Shown here one piece after another: positions 1 through 5,956 of a stretch of 6,006 nt of DNA; position 1 is the first letter of the stretch, and the number at the start of each line of letters is the position of its first letter. The translations under genes were made by a program, and so were the position numbers. Source of the DNA: Nocardioidaceae bacterium (GTDB lineage Bacteria; Actinomycetota; Actinomycetes; Propionibacteriales; Nocardioidaceae); contig JAOPXA010000163.1 in the NCBI GenBank assembly GCA_025965395.1, positions 1 through 6,006 of the forward strand. The letters run 5' to 3'. Under the pieces are notes generated by a model. That model did not search any database. It was not told where the DNA came from and saw only the letters and a program-made list of their open reading frames with translations.

Positions 1-54
1 GGTGGAGTGCCCGCCAAGGTCATCGGCACACGACCGGCGCAGGAGCCGCGATGA
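1..54 (+). CDS. C-terminal end of a hexapeptide-repeat (LbH) acyltransferase, partial
   Basis: Reading from base 1 in frame 1 gives GGVPAKVIGTRPAQEPR followed by TGA at 52-54. The GxPAKxIxxR ending is the typical tail after the last coil of left-handed beta-helix O- or N-acetyltransferases, the WcaF, maltose acetyltransferase and serine acetyltransferase-like group that use acetyl-CoA. In polysaccharide clusters these enzymes usually acetylate a sugar of the glycan or its precursor in the cytoplasm. Only 17 residues are visible, so the substrate cannot be judged. The stop codon overlaps the start of the next gene as ATGA (51-54), which puts this gene in the same operon and supports a polysaccharide role. 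The tail motif is seen directly; the function is inferred from family and context. Confidence 0.75.
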   Translation, partial: GGVPAKVIGTRPAQEPR

Positions 55-1025
55 GTGCTGCGCCTTCGACGCTCGCGGTGGTCATCGTCAACTACAACAC
101 GCGCGAACGCACCCTTGAGTGCATCGAATCCGTCGCCGCCCAACGCATACCCGGGTGCGAGATCGTCGTGGTCGACAACGGCTCTACCGATGGGAGCGTC
201 GAGGCATTCCGCACGGCACGGCCCGAGATCGTCGTGATCGATGCCGCCGACAACCTTGGCTTCGCGCGCGGGGTCAATGTCGGAGTGGCGGCCTCGACGA
301 GCGCGTACGTGCTGCTGCTCAACCCCGACACGACTGTGCTGCCGGGTGCGCTGGAGGCGTTGCTGGAATTCGCGATCGCCCAGCCGGCCCACGGCGTCTA
401 CGGCGGCCGCACCTTGCGACAAGACGGCAGTCTCGATCCCAGCTCCTGCTGGGGTGCGCCGTCGCTGTGGTCGCTCTTCTGCTTTGCCACGGGCCTCTCC
501 ACGGCATTCAAGAGGTCTGCCGTGTTCGATCCAGAGTCCCTCGGGTCCTGGCAACGCGACACCGTGCGTGAGGTGCCCGTGGTCACCGGTTGTCTGCTGC
601 TCGCCCGGCGGACTGACTGGGACCAGATCGGCGGCATGGACGAGCGGTTCTTCCTGTACGGCGAGGACGCCGAGTTCTCCCAGCGCGCCATCGCCAAGGG
701 CTTTCACCCGGTGATCGTGCCCCAGGCCACGATCGTTCACGACGTAGGCGCCTCGACCGGGTCGAGCGGATTCAAGATGTGCATGGTGATGGCGGGCAAG
801 ACGACGTTCCTGCGCCAACAGTGGCGCCGCCCTGCGGCCACACTGGGCGTCTTCTTCCTGCTCGCAGGCACCGGGTTGCGGACGCTCCTCGAAGCGGCCG
901 CGCGCGGCCGCAAGACGAAGTCGTGGACGATCGTCTGGAAGCGCCGTGCCGACTGGCTCCCGGGTTATCCACGCGCGGAGGCGACGTTGTTCGGTCGCGT
1001 TCCCGCCGCGGAGCTCAACGCATGA
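51..1025 (+). CDS. GT2-family glycosyltransferase (rhamnosyltransferase/WbbL-like)
   Basis: This 324-residue protein should be an inverting, GT-A-fold sugar transferase that adds one sugar from a nucleotide-sugar donor to a lipid-linked or growing glycan at the cytoplasmic membrane face. Family 2 marks in order are VIVNYN (residues 11-16), VDNGSTD (41-47), NLGFARGVN (69-77), the DXD-like LNPDT (90-94, metal and donor binding), VTGCLLLARR (178-187) and GGMDERFFLYGEDAEFS (194-210), whose Glu-Asp pair holds the likely catalytic base. His230 follows in the usual place. A hydrophobic stretch at about 264-281 followed by basic residues could attach the C-terminus to the membrane. Length is normal for the WbbL-like subgroup. 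The ATG at 51 has AGGAG at 41-45, spaced 5 bases, and overlaps the previous stop. The last codons overlap the next gene as ATGA (1022-1025), so it is the middle gene of a coupled operon. The family is certain; donor, acceptor and linkage are unknown. Confidence 0.93.
   Translation: MSAAPSTLAVVIVNYNTRERTLECIESVAAQRIPGCEIVVVDNGSTDGSVEAFRTARPEIVVIDAADNLGFARGVNVGVAASTSAYVLLLNPDTTVLPGALEALLEFAIAQPAHGVYGGRTLRQDGSLDPSSCWGAPSLWSLFCFATGLSTAFKRSAVFDPESLGSWQRDTVREVPVVTGCLLLARRTDWDQIGGMDERFFLYGEDAEFSQRAIAKGFHPVIVPQATIVHDVGASTGSSGFKMCMVMAGKTTFLRQQWRRPAATLGVFFLLAGTGLRTLLEAAARGRKTKSWTIVWKRRADWLPGYPRAEATLFGRVPAAELNA
1010..1013 (+). promoter_or_regulatory. Ribosome binding site deciding the start of the second glycosyltransferase
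   Basis: GGAG lies 8 bases before the ATG at 1022, inside the last codons of the preceding glycosyltransferase gene. With the ATGA overlap it argues against any longer product from upstream in-frame codons (779 onward), which would read a non-conserved, Arg-rich shadow of the GT2 gene. Confidence 0.7.
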
Positions 1026-2080
1026 CCCGGCCCCTGATGATCGAGGCCGAGCCCGCTTTTCGTACGGAGTTCGCCAATCCCTACAACGCGCGCCTCTACC
1101 GTGCGATGAGCTCGGCCGACGTCGTCGTGCGTGATCTGAGCTACTGGCGCCTTCTGACGCGCCGCACCGACATCGTGCACCTGCACTGGCCCGAGCTGAC
1201 CTTCCTCTCGGGATCGCGCACATCGGTCCATGCCGCGCGACTGCTGTTCTTCTACCTCTTCTTGCGCGTCGCCAAAGTGCGCGGCACCAAGCTCTTCTGG
1301 ACGGTGCACAACGTGACGCCGCACGAGGAGCGCTCCACCGCGCGCCTGCGCGCGCTTCACCAGCGCCTCCTGCTGGGCAACGTCGACGCGATCCTGGCGC
1401 TCACTGCGGACGGCCTCCAGGCAGCGCGGCTTGTGCATCCGAAGCTGCGGGAGGTCCCTGGATTCGTCACCCCGCACGGGCACTACCGCGACTCCTACGA
1501 TCTCGGGATCGGACGTGACAAGGCCCGCGAGGTGCTCGGGGTGGATCCGTATGTCCGCCTTGTGCTGTCGCTGGGGCAGATCCGGCCCTACCGCAACATC
1601 CCACACCTCATGAAAGTCTTCGGCCGTTTCGATGACCCAGACGCGCGGTTGGCCGTGGCCGGCAGGGCAGCTCCCGCCGAGCACGCGGCTGAGCTGCGCA
1701 CCGCTGCGGAGGGTGATGCTCGGGTGACGCTCGAGCTGTCGTTCCTCGAAGACCCACGCATGGCGTGCTGGCTGCGCGCCGCGGACCTGGTTGTGCTGCC
1801 GTACCGCGCTATCCAGAACTCAGGTTCGGCGATCCTGGCGATCTCGGCCGACCGGCCGGTGCTGGTGCCCGACCTGGGAGCCATGCGTGAGCTGGCCGAC
1901 CAGGTCGGCCACGACTGGGTTTTTCTCTACGACGACGACCTCGACGAGGAGGACCTCAGCGCCGCGCTCGACCTCGCCACGTCGCCGGATCGGCCGCGCG
2001 CGCCAGACCTCGCGGCGCTGGACTGGGAGGCGGTCGCCGCGTCCACGGTCGCCGCCTATCGCGAGGTACGCGGCGCCTGA
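1022..2080 (+). CDS. GT-B-fold glycosyltransferase, GT4-like, of the polysaccharide cluster
   Basis: The protein has 352 residues. The open frame runs back to 779, but the ATG at 1022 is preferred: it overlaps the previous stop as ATGA and has GGAG at 1010-1013. The N-terminal half carries IVHLHWPE (51-58) and FWTVHNVTPHE (92-102), typical of acceptor-side Rossmann domains in exopolysaccharide glycosyltransferases, then a PHG at 151-153. The donor domain starts at LVLSLGQIRPYRN (180-192) and continues through AVAGRA (211-216), ADLVVLPY (254-261) and NSGSAILAISADRPV (266-280). This fits a retaining GT-B transferase acting at the inner membrane face. The classical GT4 EX7E motif is not visible; where its first Glu is expected there is NSGS. 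Similar HWPE and TVHN enzymes include mannosyl- and glucosyltransferases, so the sugar cannot be assigned. It is the last gene of the + strand operon and ends 17 bases before the converging gene. Confidence 0.87.
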   Translation: MTRPLMIEAEPAFRTEFANPYNARLYRAMSSADVVVRDLSYWRLLTRRTDIVHLHWPELTFLSGSRTSVHAARLLFFYLFLRVAKVRGTKLFWTVHNVTPHEERSTARLRALHQRLLLGNVDAILALTADGLQAARLVHPKLREVPGFVTPHGHYRDSYDLGIGRDKAREVLGVDPYVRLVLSLGQIRPYRNIPHLMKVFGRFDDPDARLAVAGRAAPAEHAAELRTAAEGDARVTLELSFLEDPRMACWLRAADLVVLPYRAIQNSGSAILAISADRPVLVPDLGAMRELADQVGHDWVFLYDDDLDEEDLSAALDLATSPDRPRAPDLAALDWEAVAASTVAAYREVRGA

Positions 2081-2105
2081 CGCCGGTGTCGCGCTCGTCA
2101 GACGC
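2073..2105. terminator. Candidate bidirectional terminator hairpin at the convergent gene ends
   Basis: Bases 2073-2082 and 2096-2105 can pair with one mismatch (9 of 10 pairs) around a 13-base loop. The TGA stop of the + strand glycosyltransferase (2078-2080) and the TCA complement of the - strand stop (2098-2100) lie opposite each other in the stem. There is no T-run on either side, as is common for actinobacterial hairpins. The pairing is seen; termination activity is inferred from the tail-to-tail position. Confidence 0.4.
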
Positions 2106-3414
2106 GCGGGAGCCCCTCGAAGTTCTTCTGAGCGAGCGCCGTCACCTCGGGCAGCTTGGCGAGGATGTGGCGGGACACGGCCGACCGGTCAGCGAGGATG
2201 CGCTCGACGGCGAGCTCCACGCGATCGGCTAGGCCGTCGCCTGGCTCGACACACAGGTAGGGCAGCTCGAATATCGCCATCAGGCCCTCGACTTTGCCTT
2301 GGGTGGCGAGCGTCACCGCGGGCACGCCCTTCATGAGCGACATGATCGCGAGATGCATGCGTCCGGTGACGGTGATCGTCGCCCGCTCCGCGAAGCCTCG
2401 GACCTCGGCCGGGAGCAGGACGTCTTCGACCAAGGCGATTCCCTCGGTGCCGCCCTCGGCATCGAGCGCGGCGAACACGCGGCGACAGGCGGCGAGGTCG
2501 TCGGGGCCGTGCTTGATCACGTGCGGCAGCAGCACGACGCCGAGACCTCGGGCTTGGAGTGCGCGGATGATGCTCACGTAGGCGCCGGTCTGGTCGGAGG
2601 CGATCAGTCCGGAGACGTTGACGAGGGCAAGGCCACCAGTCGTGTCGATCTCCGCGAGCGTACGGTCGGCGCGTGCGGGGTCGGCGCTCTTCGCCGCGAA
2701 GACGATGTCGGCGCAGGTGACGGCGTTGAGACCGTCGCGCTCAGCGCGTTCGGCCGACAGCGGGTCGCGGAGCAGCAAACGTACTCCTGCGTGGTCAGCG
2801 CTGCGGAGCATCGCACGAGCCTGGTCGTGCGCCTTGTCGTTCCAGCTGAAGCCGAGGACGCGCGTGTCGATGCCGGCCGAGGCCGCGCTGCGGGCGACGA
2901 TGGCCCGGCTCGTGGACGCCCTGAAGTTGTAGGCGCCGTCCATGATGTCGGCGCCGACGATCGAGACCGAGGCGGCGTCACCGAGCAGGGCCTTGAATCG
3001 GCGTAGATCGCGCACGAAGCTCGGCAGCCCGCCATAGAGCAGGGTGCCGAGTGAAATCAGTTGCACGCGGTGGGCGAGTTCAACCGGAATGCGGAAGTCG
3101 CTTGGATAGCGGCTGACCACGGTGATCGGGCCGGCGACGTTCTCGAGGAAGGCTCCTACCAGTGCGGCATCGCCGATGTTGCCAGCGCCCGGGGGCGCGA
3201 TCAGGATTGCCCGCGTGCCGCCACTCATACGCCGTGTGCGGGCGAAGACTGCCGAGGCTCCGACGGACAGCAATCTCGGGTTCTTCAACAACGGGGCGGT
3301 GTGCTCACGCACCGCCTTCACGAGGGAACGCCCGCGCGCACGTAACTGACTCACTGCACCACCGTCTAGGACCCGACTCGTCGCGCTCAGCATACGGTCC
3401 GCGCGATCGTTCAC
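2098..3414 (-). CDS. Polysaccharide pyruvyl transferase family protein
   Basis: Read from the GTG at 3414 this is a 438-residue protein of the WcaK/CsaB/AmsJ family. Members transfer pyruvate from phosphoenolpyruvate onto a sugar hydroxyl pair to form a ketal, giving exopolysaccharide or cell-wall glycan a negative charge. Visible marks are APPGAGNIGDAAL (73-85, the family GNxGD loop), GADIMDG (154-160), LRDPLS (215-220), VLLPHV (294-299) and VTGRMHLAIMSLMKGVPAV (349-367), whose Arg-x-His signature is characteristic, then the Lys at 374. No signal peptide or clear membrane segment is seen, consistent with a cytoplasmic enzyme. The start is uncertain. In-frame options are GTG 3414, ATG 3393, GTG 3354 and ATG 3228 (376 residues, just before the conserved domain), none with a strong ribosome binding site; an in-frame stop at 3436-3438 limits the 5' end. 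It converges on the glycosyltransferase operon and diverges from the exporter. Ketal pyruvylation of that operon's glycan is an inference from proximity. Confidence 0.88.
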   Translation of the reverse strand: MNDRADRMLSATSRVLDGGAVSQLRARGRSLVKAVREHTAPLLKNPRLLSVGASAVFARTRRMSGGTRAILIAPPGAGNIGDAALVGAFLENVAGPITVVSRYPSDFRIPVELAHRVQLISLGTLLYGGLPSFVRDLRRFKALLGDAASVSIVGADIMDGAYNFRASTSRAIVARSAASAGIDTRVLGFSWNDKAHDQARAMLRSADHAGVRLLLRDPLSAERAERDGLNAVTCADIVFAAKSADPARADRTLAEIDTTGGLALVNVSGLIASDQTGAYVSIIRALQARGLGVVLLPHVIKHGPDDLAACRRVFAALDAEGGTEGIALVEDVLLPAEVRGFAERATITVTGRMHLAIMSLMKGVPAVTLATQGKVEGLMAIFELPYLCVEPGDGLADRVELAVERILADRSAVSRHILAKLPEVTALAQKNFEGLPRV

Positions 3415-3436
3415 CCAAGGCGCACGATTCTCGCGC

Positions 3437-3465
3437 TAGAGAGATAGTTGCAGGTGAGTTACTAT
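3437..3465 (+). promoter_or_regulatory. Putative promoter of the MFS exporter gene
   Basis: TACTAT at 3460-3465 fits the actinobacterial -10 pattern TANNNT. TAGAGA at 3437-3442, 17 bases upstream, matches TTGACA at four of six positions. A transcript would start near 3472 and have a leader of about 70 bases. The element is in one of the few A/T-rich patches of the window. I saw no comparably good promoter for the divergent - strand gene. Confidence 0.4.
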
Positions 3466-3478
3466 TTCCGGTGACCTG
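3451..3478. promoter_or_regulatory. Operator-like inverted repeat over the exporter promoter
   Basis: CAGGT at 3451-3455 and ACCTG at 3474-3478 form the ends of a 28-base imperfect inverted repeat, extended to 6 of 7 matches by CAGGTGA and TGACCTG read inward. It spans the spacer and the putative -10. DHA2 exporters are commonly repressed by TetR- or MarR-type proteins that bind such sites, but no regulator gene is in the window. The repeat is seen; the operator role is inferred and weak. Confidence 0.3.
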
Positions 3479-3488
3479 TGTCATTACC

Positions 3489-3513
3489 CCGGCCCCTCTA
3501 CTCGCCGGCCCCT
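3489..3513 (+). repeat. Short direct repeat in the exporter leader
   Basis: The nonamer CCGGCCCCT occurs at 3489-3497 and again at 3505-3513, 16 bases apart, between the putative transcription start and the ribosome binding site. In G+C-rich DNA this may be chance. No function is assigned. Confidence 0.35.
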
Positions 3514-3544
3514 GCTTGCGAGCGACCTCTCAGGAGATTGCTGT

Positions 3545-5077
3545 ATGACGACCCCTGCCACACCGGCCTACCCCGACAAGATCGATGCGGCGGTCCTCAA
3601 GATCGCCGGCGTGGTCGTGCTTGGCGCGGTCATGTCGATCCTCGACATCACCGTCGTCAGCGTTGCGCTGCCGACCTTCCAGTCGGTGTTCGACACGTCC
3701 TACGCCACTGTCGCCTGGACGATGACGGGCTACACGCTCGCTCTTGCCACGGTCATCCCGATGACCGGCTGGGCAGCCGACCGCTTTGGCACCAAACGGC
3801 TCTACATCTTGGCGCTGGTGCTCTTCGTCGCCGGCTCGGTGCTCTGCGCATTCGCCAACACGATCGGCATGCTGATCGCGTTCCGCGTGCTCCAGGGACT
3901 CGGTGGCGGCATGCTCATGCCGCTCGGTATGACGATCATGACGCGTGCTGCTGGACCCGACCGGATCGGGCGGCTCATGGCGGTGCTCGGCATCCCCATG
4001 CTGCTGGGGCCGATCAGCGGACCGATCCTCGGCGGCTGGCTTATCGACACCTTCAGTTGGCACTGGATCTTCTTGATCAACGTCCCCATCGGCATCGCCG
4101 CGATCATCTACGCACAGATGGTGCTGCCGAGGGACTCGCCGAGCCCGAGCGAATCATTCGACTTCGTCGGCATGGCGCTGTTGTCGCCGGGTCTGGCCGC
4201 GTTCCTCTTCGGCGTCTCGTCGATCCCCGAAGCAGGCACGTTCTTCGCTCCTCGTCCGTTGGTCGCCACGGTCATCGGCATTCTGCTGATCATCGCGTTC
4301 GTGTTCCACGCCTTCCGGCCCGAGCATCCCTTGCTCGATCTGCGGTTGTTCAAGAACTTCCGTCTGACGATCTCGATCATCGCGATGTTCATGTTCATCA
4401 CCGCCTTCATGGGTGCGGGGCTGCTCTTCCCGAGCTACTTCCTCCAGGTGCGCGGCGAGTCGACGCTGATGGCGGGGCTGCTGATCGCGCCTCAAGGCAT
4501 CGGCGCCATGATCACGATGCCGATCGCGGGGGCGTTGACCGACAAGCTGCCGGTCGGACGCATCGTGCCGTTTGGCCTCGTGCTCATCGCCATCGGGTTC
4601 GGGGTGTTCACGCAGGTCGAGGCCGACACGTCGTACATGGTGTTGATGTCTGCGCTGTTCGTGATGGGCCTGGGCATGGGCGCCACGATGATGCCGATCA
4701 TGACGGCATCCCTCAAGTCGCTGACGAGCCACGAGGTGGCCCGCGGCTCGACCTTGCTCAACATCGTCCAGCAGATCGGCAGCTCGGTGGGTGCGGCGCT
4801 CATGTCGGTCGTCCTCACCAACGAGATCCAGAAGTCGGATGCGGCCGGAGCGGCGATTGCGTCCAACTTCGACCCGACCGTGGCCGACAACTTCTCGCCG
4901 GCTTACTTGGCGCAGGGGTTCATCGATGCTGCGGCGGCGTTCGCCACGACCTTCTGGGTCGCGCTGGTGCTCATCCTGCTGACCTTCATCCCGGTCTACT
5001 TCCTGCCGCGCAAGCATGAAGAGTCGCACCTGCTCGACGACGACACGGGCGCCGCGCCCCCGGTGATGATGCACTAA
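3545..5077 (+). CDS. MFS multidrug exporter, DHA2 (EmrB/QacA) family
   Basis: This 510-residue, 14-helix major facilitator protein should exchange protons for drugs or other small, often cationic or lipophilic, compounds across the cytoplasmic membrane. All DHA2 marks are present: motif D1 SILDITVVSVALPTF (31-45) with Asp34 in helix 1, motif A GWAADRFGTKR (75-85) in loop 2-3, motif B RVLQGLGGGMLMPLG (114-128) with Arg114 in helix 4, and the antiporter motif C GIPMLLGPISGPILGGW (149-165) in helix 5. Hydrophobic segments recur to the end, the last at about 462-487, followed by a short acidic cytoplasmic tail (492-502). Length is normal. The ATG at 3545 has AGGAGA at 3532-3537, spaced 7 bases. 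It is probably transcribed alone: a promoter-like element lies upstream and a strong palindrome follows its TAA. The substrate cannot be read from the sequence, and no adjacent regulator or biosynthetic gene suggests one. Confidence 0.95.
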   Translation: MTTPATPAYPDKIDAAVLKIAGVVVLGAVMSILDITVVSVALPTFQSVFDTSYATVAWTMTGYTLALATVIPMTGWAADRFGTKRLYILALVLFVAGSVLCAFANTIGMLIAFRVLQGLGGGMLMPLGMTIMTRAAGPDRIGRLMAVLGIPMLLGPISGPILGGWLIDTFSWHWIFLINVPIGIAAIIYAQMVLPRDSPSPSESFDFVGMALLSPGLAAFLFGVSSIPEAGTFFAPRPLVATVIGILLIIAFVFHAFRPEHPLLDLRLFKNFRLTISIIAMFMFITAFMGAGLLFPSYFLQVRGESTLMAGLLIAPQGIGAMITMPIAGALTDKLPVGRIVPFGLVLIAIGFGVFTQVEADTSYMVLMSALFVMGLGMGATMMPIMTASLKSLTSHEVARGSTLLNIVQQIGSSVGAALMSVVLTNEIQKSDAAGAAIASNFDPTVADNFSPAYLAQGFIDAAAAFATTFWVALVLILLTFIPVYFLPRKHEESHLLDDDTGAAPPVMMH

Positions 5078-5088
5078 CCCCCTTAACC

Positions 5089-5149
5089 CGAAATCCGTGG
5101 GTTTGGCACCGTACGAGCACCTCGTACGGTGCGCGACGCACGGATTTCG
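5089..5149. terminator. Nested palindrome, likely terminator of the exporter gene
   Basis: An inner perfect 12-base-pair stem, GCACCGTACGAG (5106-5117) with CTCGTACGGTGC (5121-5132), has a 3-base CAC loop. It sits inside an outer perfect 11-base-pair arm, CGAAATCCGTG (5089-5099) with CACGGATTTCG (5139-5149), with a short mostly mismatched stretch between. Partial pairing of the flanks (CCCTTAAC-like left, GTTAGGG right) could extend it to about 5078-5158. It begins 11 bases after the exporter TAA, as expected for a terminator, although no T-run follows. Its size and perfection also fit a dispersed palindromic repeat. Confidence 0.6.
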
Positions 5150-5150
5150 T

Positions 5151-5156
5151 TAGGGT
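5151..5156 (+). promoter_or_regulatory. Possible -10 element before the crotonase gene
   Basis: TAGGGT fits the TANNNT pattern and would start a transcript near 5163, about 26 bases before the GTG start. No convincing -35 is seen, and the element touches the right flank of the palindrome. This is weak evidence that the crotonase gene has its own promoter. Confidence 0.25.
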
Positions 5157-5177
5157 GGCGCAGGAGCAGGCTGACCT

Positions 5178-5183
5178 AAGGAG
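5178..5183 (+). promoter_or_regulatory. Ribosome binding site deciding the GTG start of the crotonase gene
   Basis: AAGGAG, a near-perfect anti-16S match, lies 5 bases before GTG 5189. It settles the start on this GTG, since no in-frame ATG has a comparable site. Confidence 0.8.
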
Positions 5184-5188
5184 ACACT

Positions 5189-5956
5189 GTGGACGAGCGT
5201 GGCGTGGCGTATGAAGAGATCGACGGGGTAGCGCACATCGTGCTCGACCGGCCCGACGCGTCCAACGCGGTCGATCTGCCCGCGGCGCGAGCGTTTGGTG
5301 CGGCCGTCCGGCGTGCCGAGGAGAGCAACGCGGTCGACGCGATCTTGATTGCCGGCAACGGCAAGCGATTCTGTGCCGGCGGCGACGTGGGTTCGATGGC
5401 GGCGGCCGATGATCAGACGGCCTACCTGCGCGAGCTTGCAGACGTCTTCGACCGCGCGCTGCAGCACCTCGCCGTGGTCGCCAAACCGGTTGTGGCCGCC
5501 GTCCACGGGGCGGTTGCCGGGGCGGGCATCGGCGTGATGCTGGCTGCCGACCTGATCGTGGCCGACCGCGCTACGAAGTTCCTGACCGCATACGCCGGCA
5601 TCGGTCTGAGCCCCGACTGCGGAGTTTCCTACTTGTTGCCGCGCGCGATCGGGCAAGCTCGGGCGCTGGAGATGGCGATCGGCGGCCGCGTCTTGTCCGC
5701 TGACGAGGCCCTTGCGTGGGGTCTCGTCACGGCGGTCGTCGACGAGGACGTACGTGCCGCCGCACACACGCGCGCCGCTCGTCTGGCATCGGGCCCCACA
5801 TTCGCTTATGGCGAGGCGCGACGGCTGATCCGTACGTCGTGGGAGGGGACTCGTGCCGAGAGCGGCGCCGACGAAGCCGAGACGATCGCGCGGGCCGTCG
5901 CTTCCCCGGCGGCGAAGGCCTTGATCGACGCGTTCGTCAACCCGCCCGCCCGCTAG
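5189..5956 (+). CDS. Enoyl-CoA hydratase/isomerase (crotonase) family protein, isomerase-like active site
   Basis: This 255-residue, full-length crotonase-fold protein should act on a CoA thioester in the cytoplasm. LDRPDASNAVD (19-29) is the N-terminal family signature. KRFCAGGDVGSM (59-70) and HGAVAGAGIGVMLAADLIVA (106-125) form the CoA pocket and the two backbone amides of the oxyanion hole. By motif alignment with classical hydratases, the two catalytic glutamates (rat mitochondrial Glu144 and Glu164) are replaced by Gly115 and Tyr135. GLSPDCGVSYLLPR (139-152) keeps the Asp (143) that serves as catalytic acid/base in PaaG-type ring-epoxide and enoyl-CoA isomerases. It therefore looks more like a delta3-delta2-enoyl-CoA or PaaG-like isomerase than a beta-oxidation hydratase. 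The GTG start is supported by AAGGAG at 5178-5183. It follows the exporter on the same strand but is separated by a strong palindrome, and nothing near it names a pathway. The fold is certain; the reaction is inferred. Confidence 0.9.
   Translation: MDERGVAYEEIDGVAHIVLDRPDASNAVDLPAARAFGAAVRRAEESNAVDAILIAGNGKRFCAGGDVGSMAAADDQTAYLRELADVFDRALQHLAVVAKPVVAAVHGAVAGAGIGVMLAADLIVADRATKFLTAYAGIGLSPDCGVSYLLPRAIGQARALEMAIGGRVLSADEALAWGLVTAVVDEDVRAAAHTRAARLASGPTFAYGEARRLIRTSWEGTRAESGADEAETIARAVASPAAKALIDAFVNPPAR

Noticed and set aside
779..1021. N-terminal extension of the GT-B glycosyltransferase
   Set aside because: This stretch is the GT2 coding sequence read in another frame. The ATGA overlap and GGAG at 1010-1013 support the start at 1022.
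965..1684. 239-codon - strand frame across the glycosyltransferase junction
   Set aside because: No recognisable motif and it is opposite two well-supported coding regions.
3478..5019. 513-codon + strand frame overlapping the exporter
   Set aside because: Same region in another frame, with no domain and Arg/His/Asp-rich; the frame from 3545 has every DHA2 motif and a good ribosome binding site.
4154..5074. 306-codon open frame on the - strand inside the exporter gene
   Set aside because: Its translation is mostly His, Arg, Asp and Glu repeats, the expected shadow of hydrophobic membrane-protein codons.
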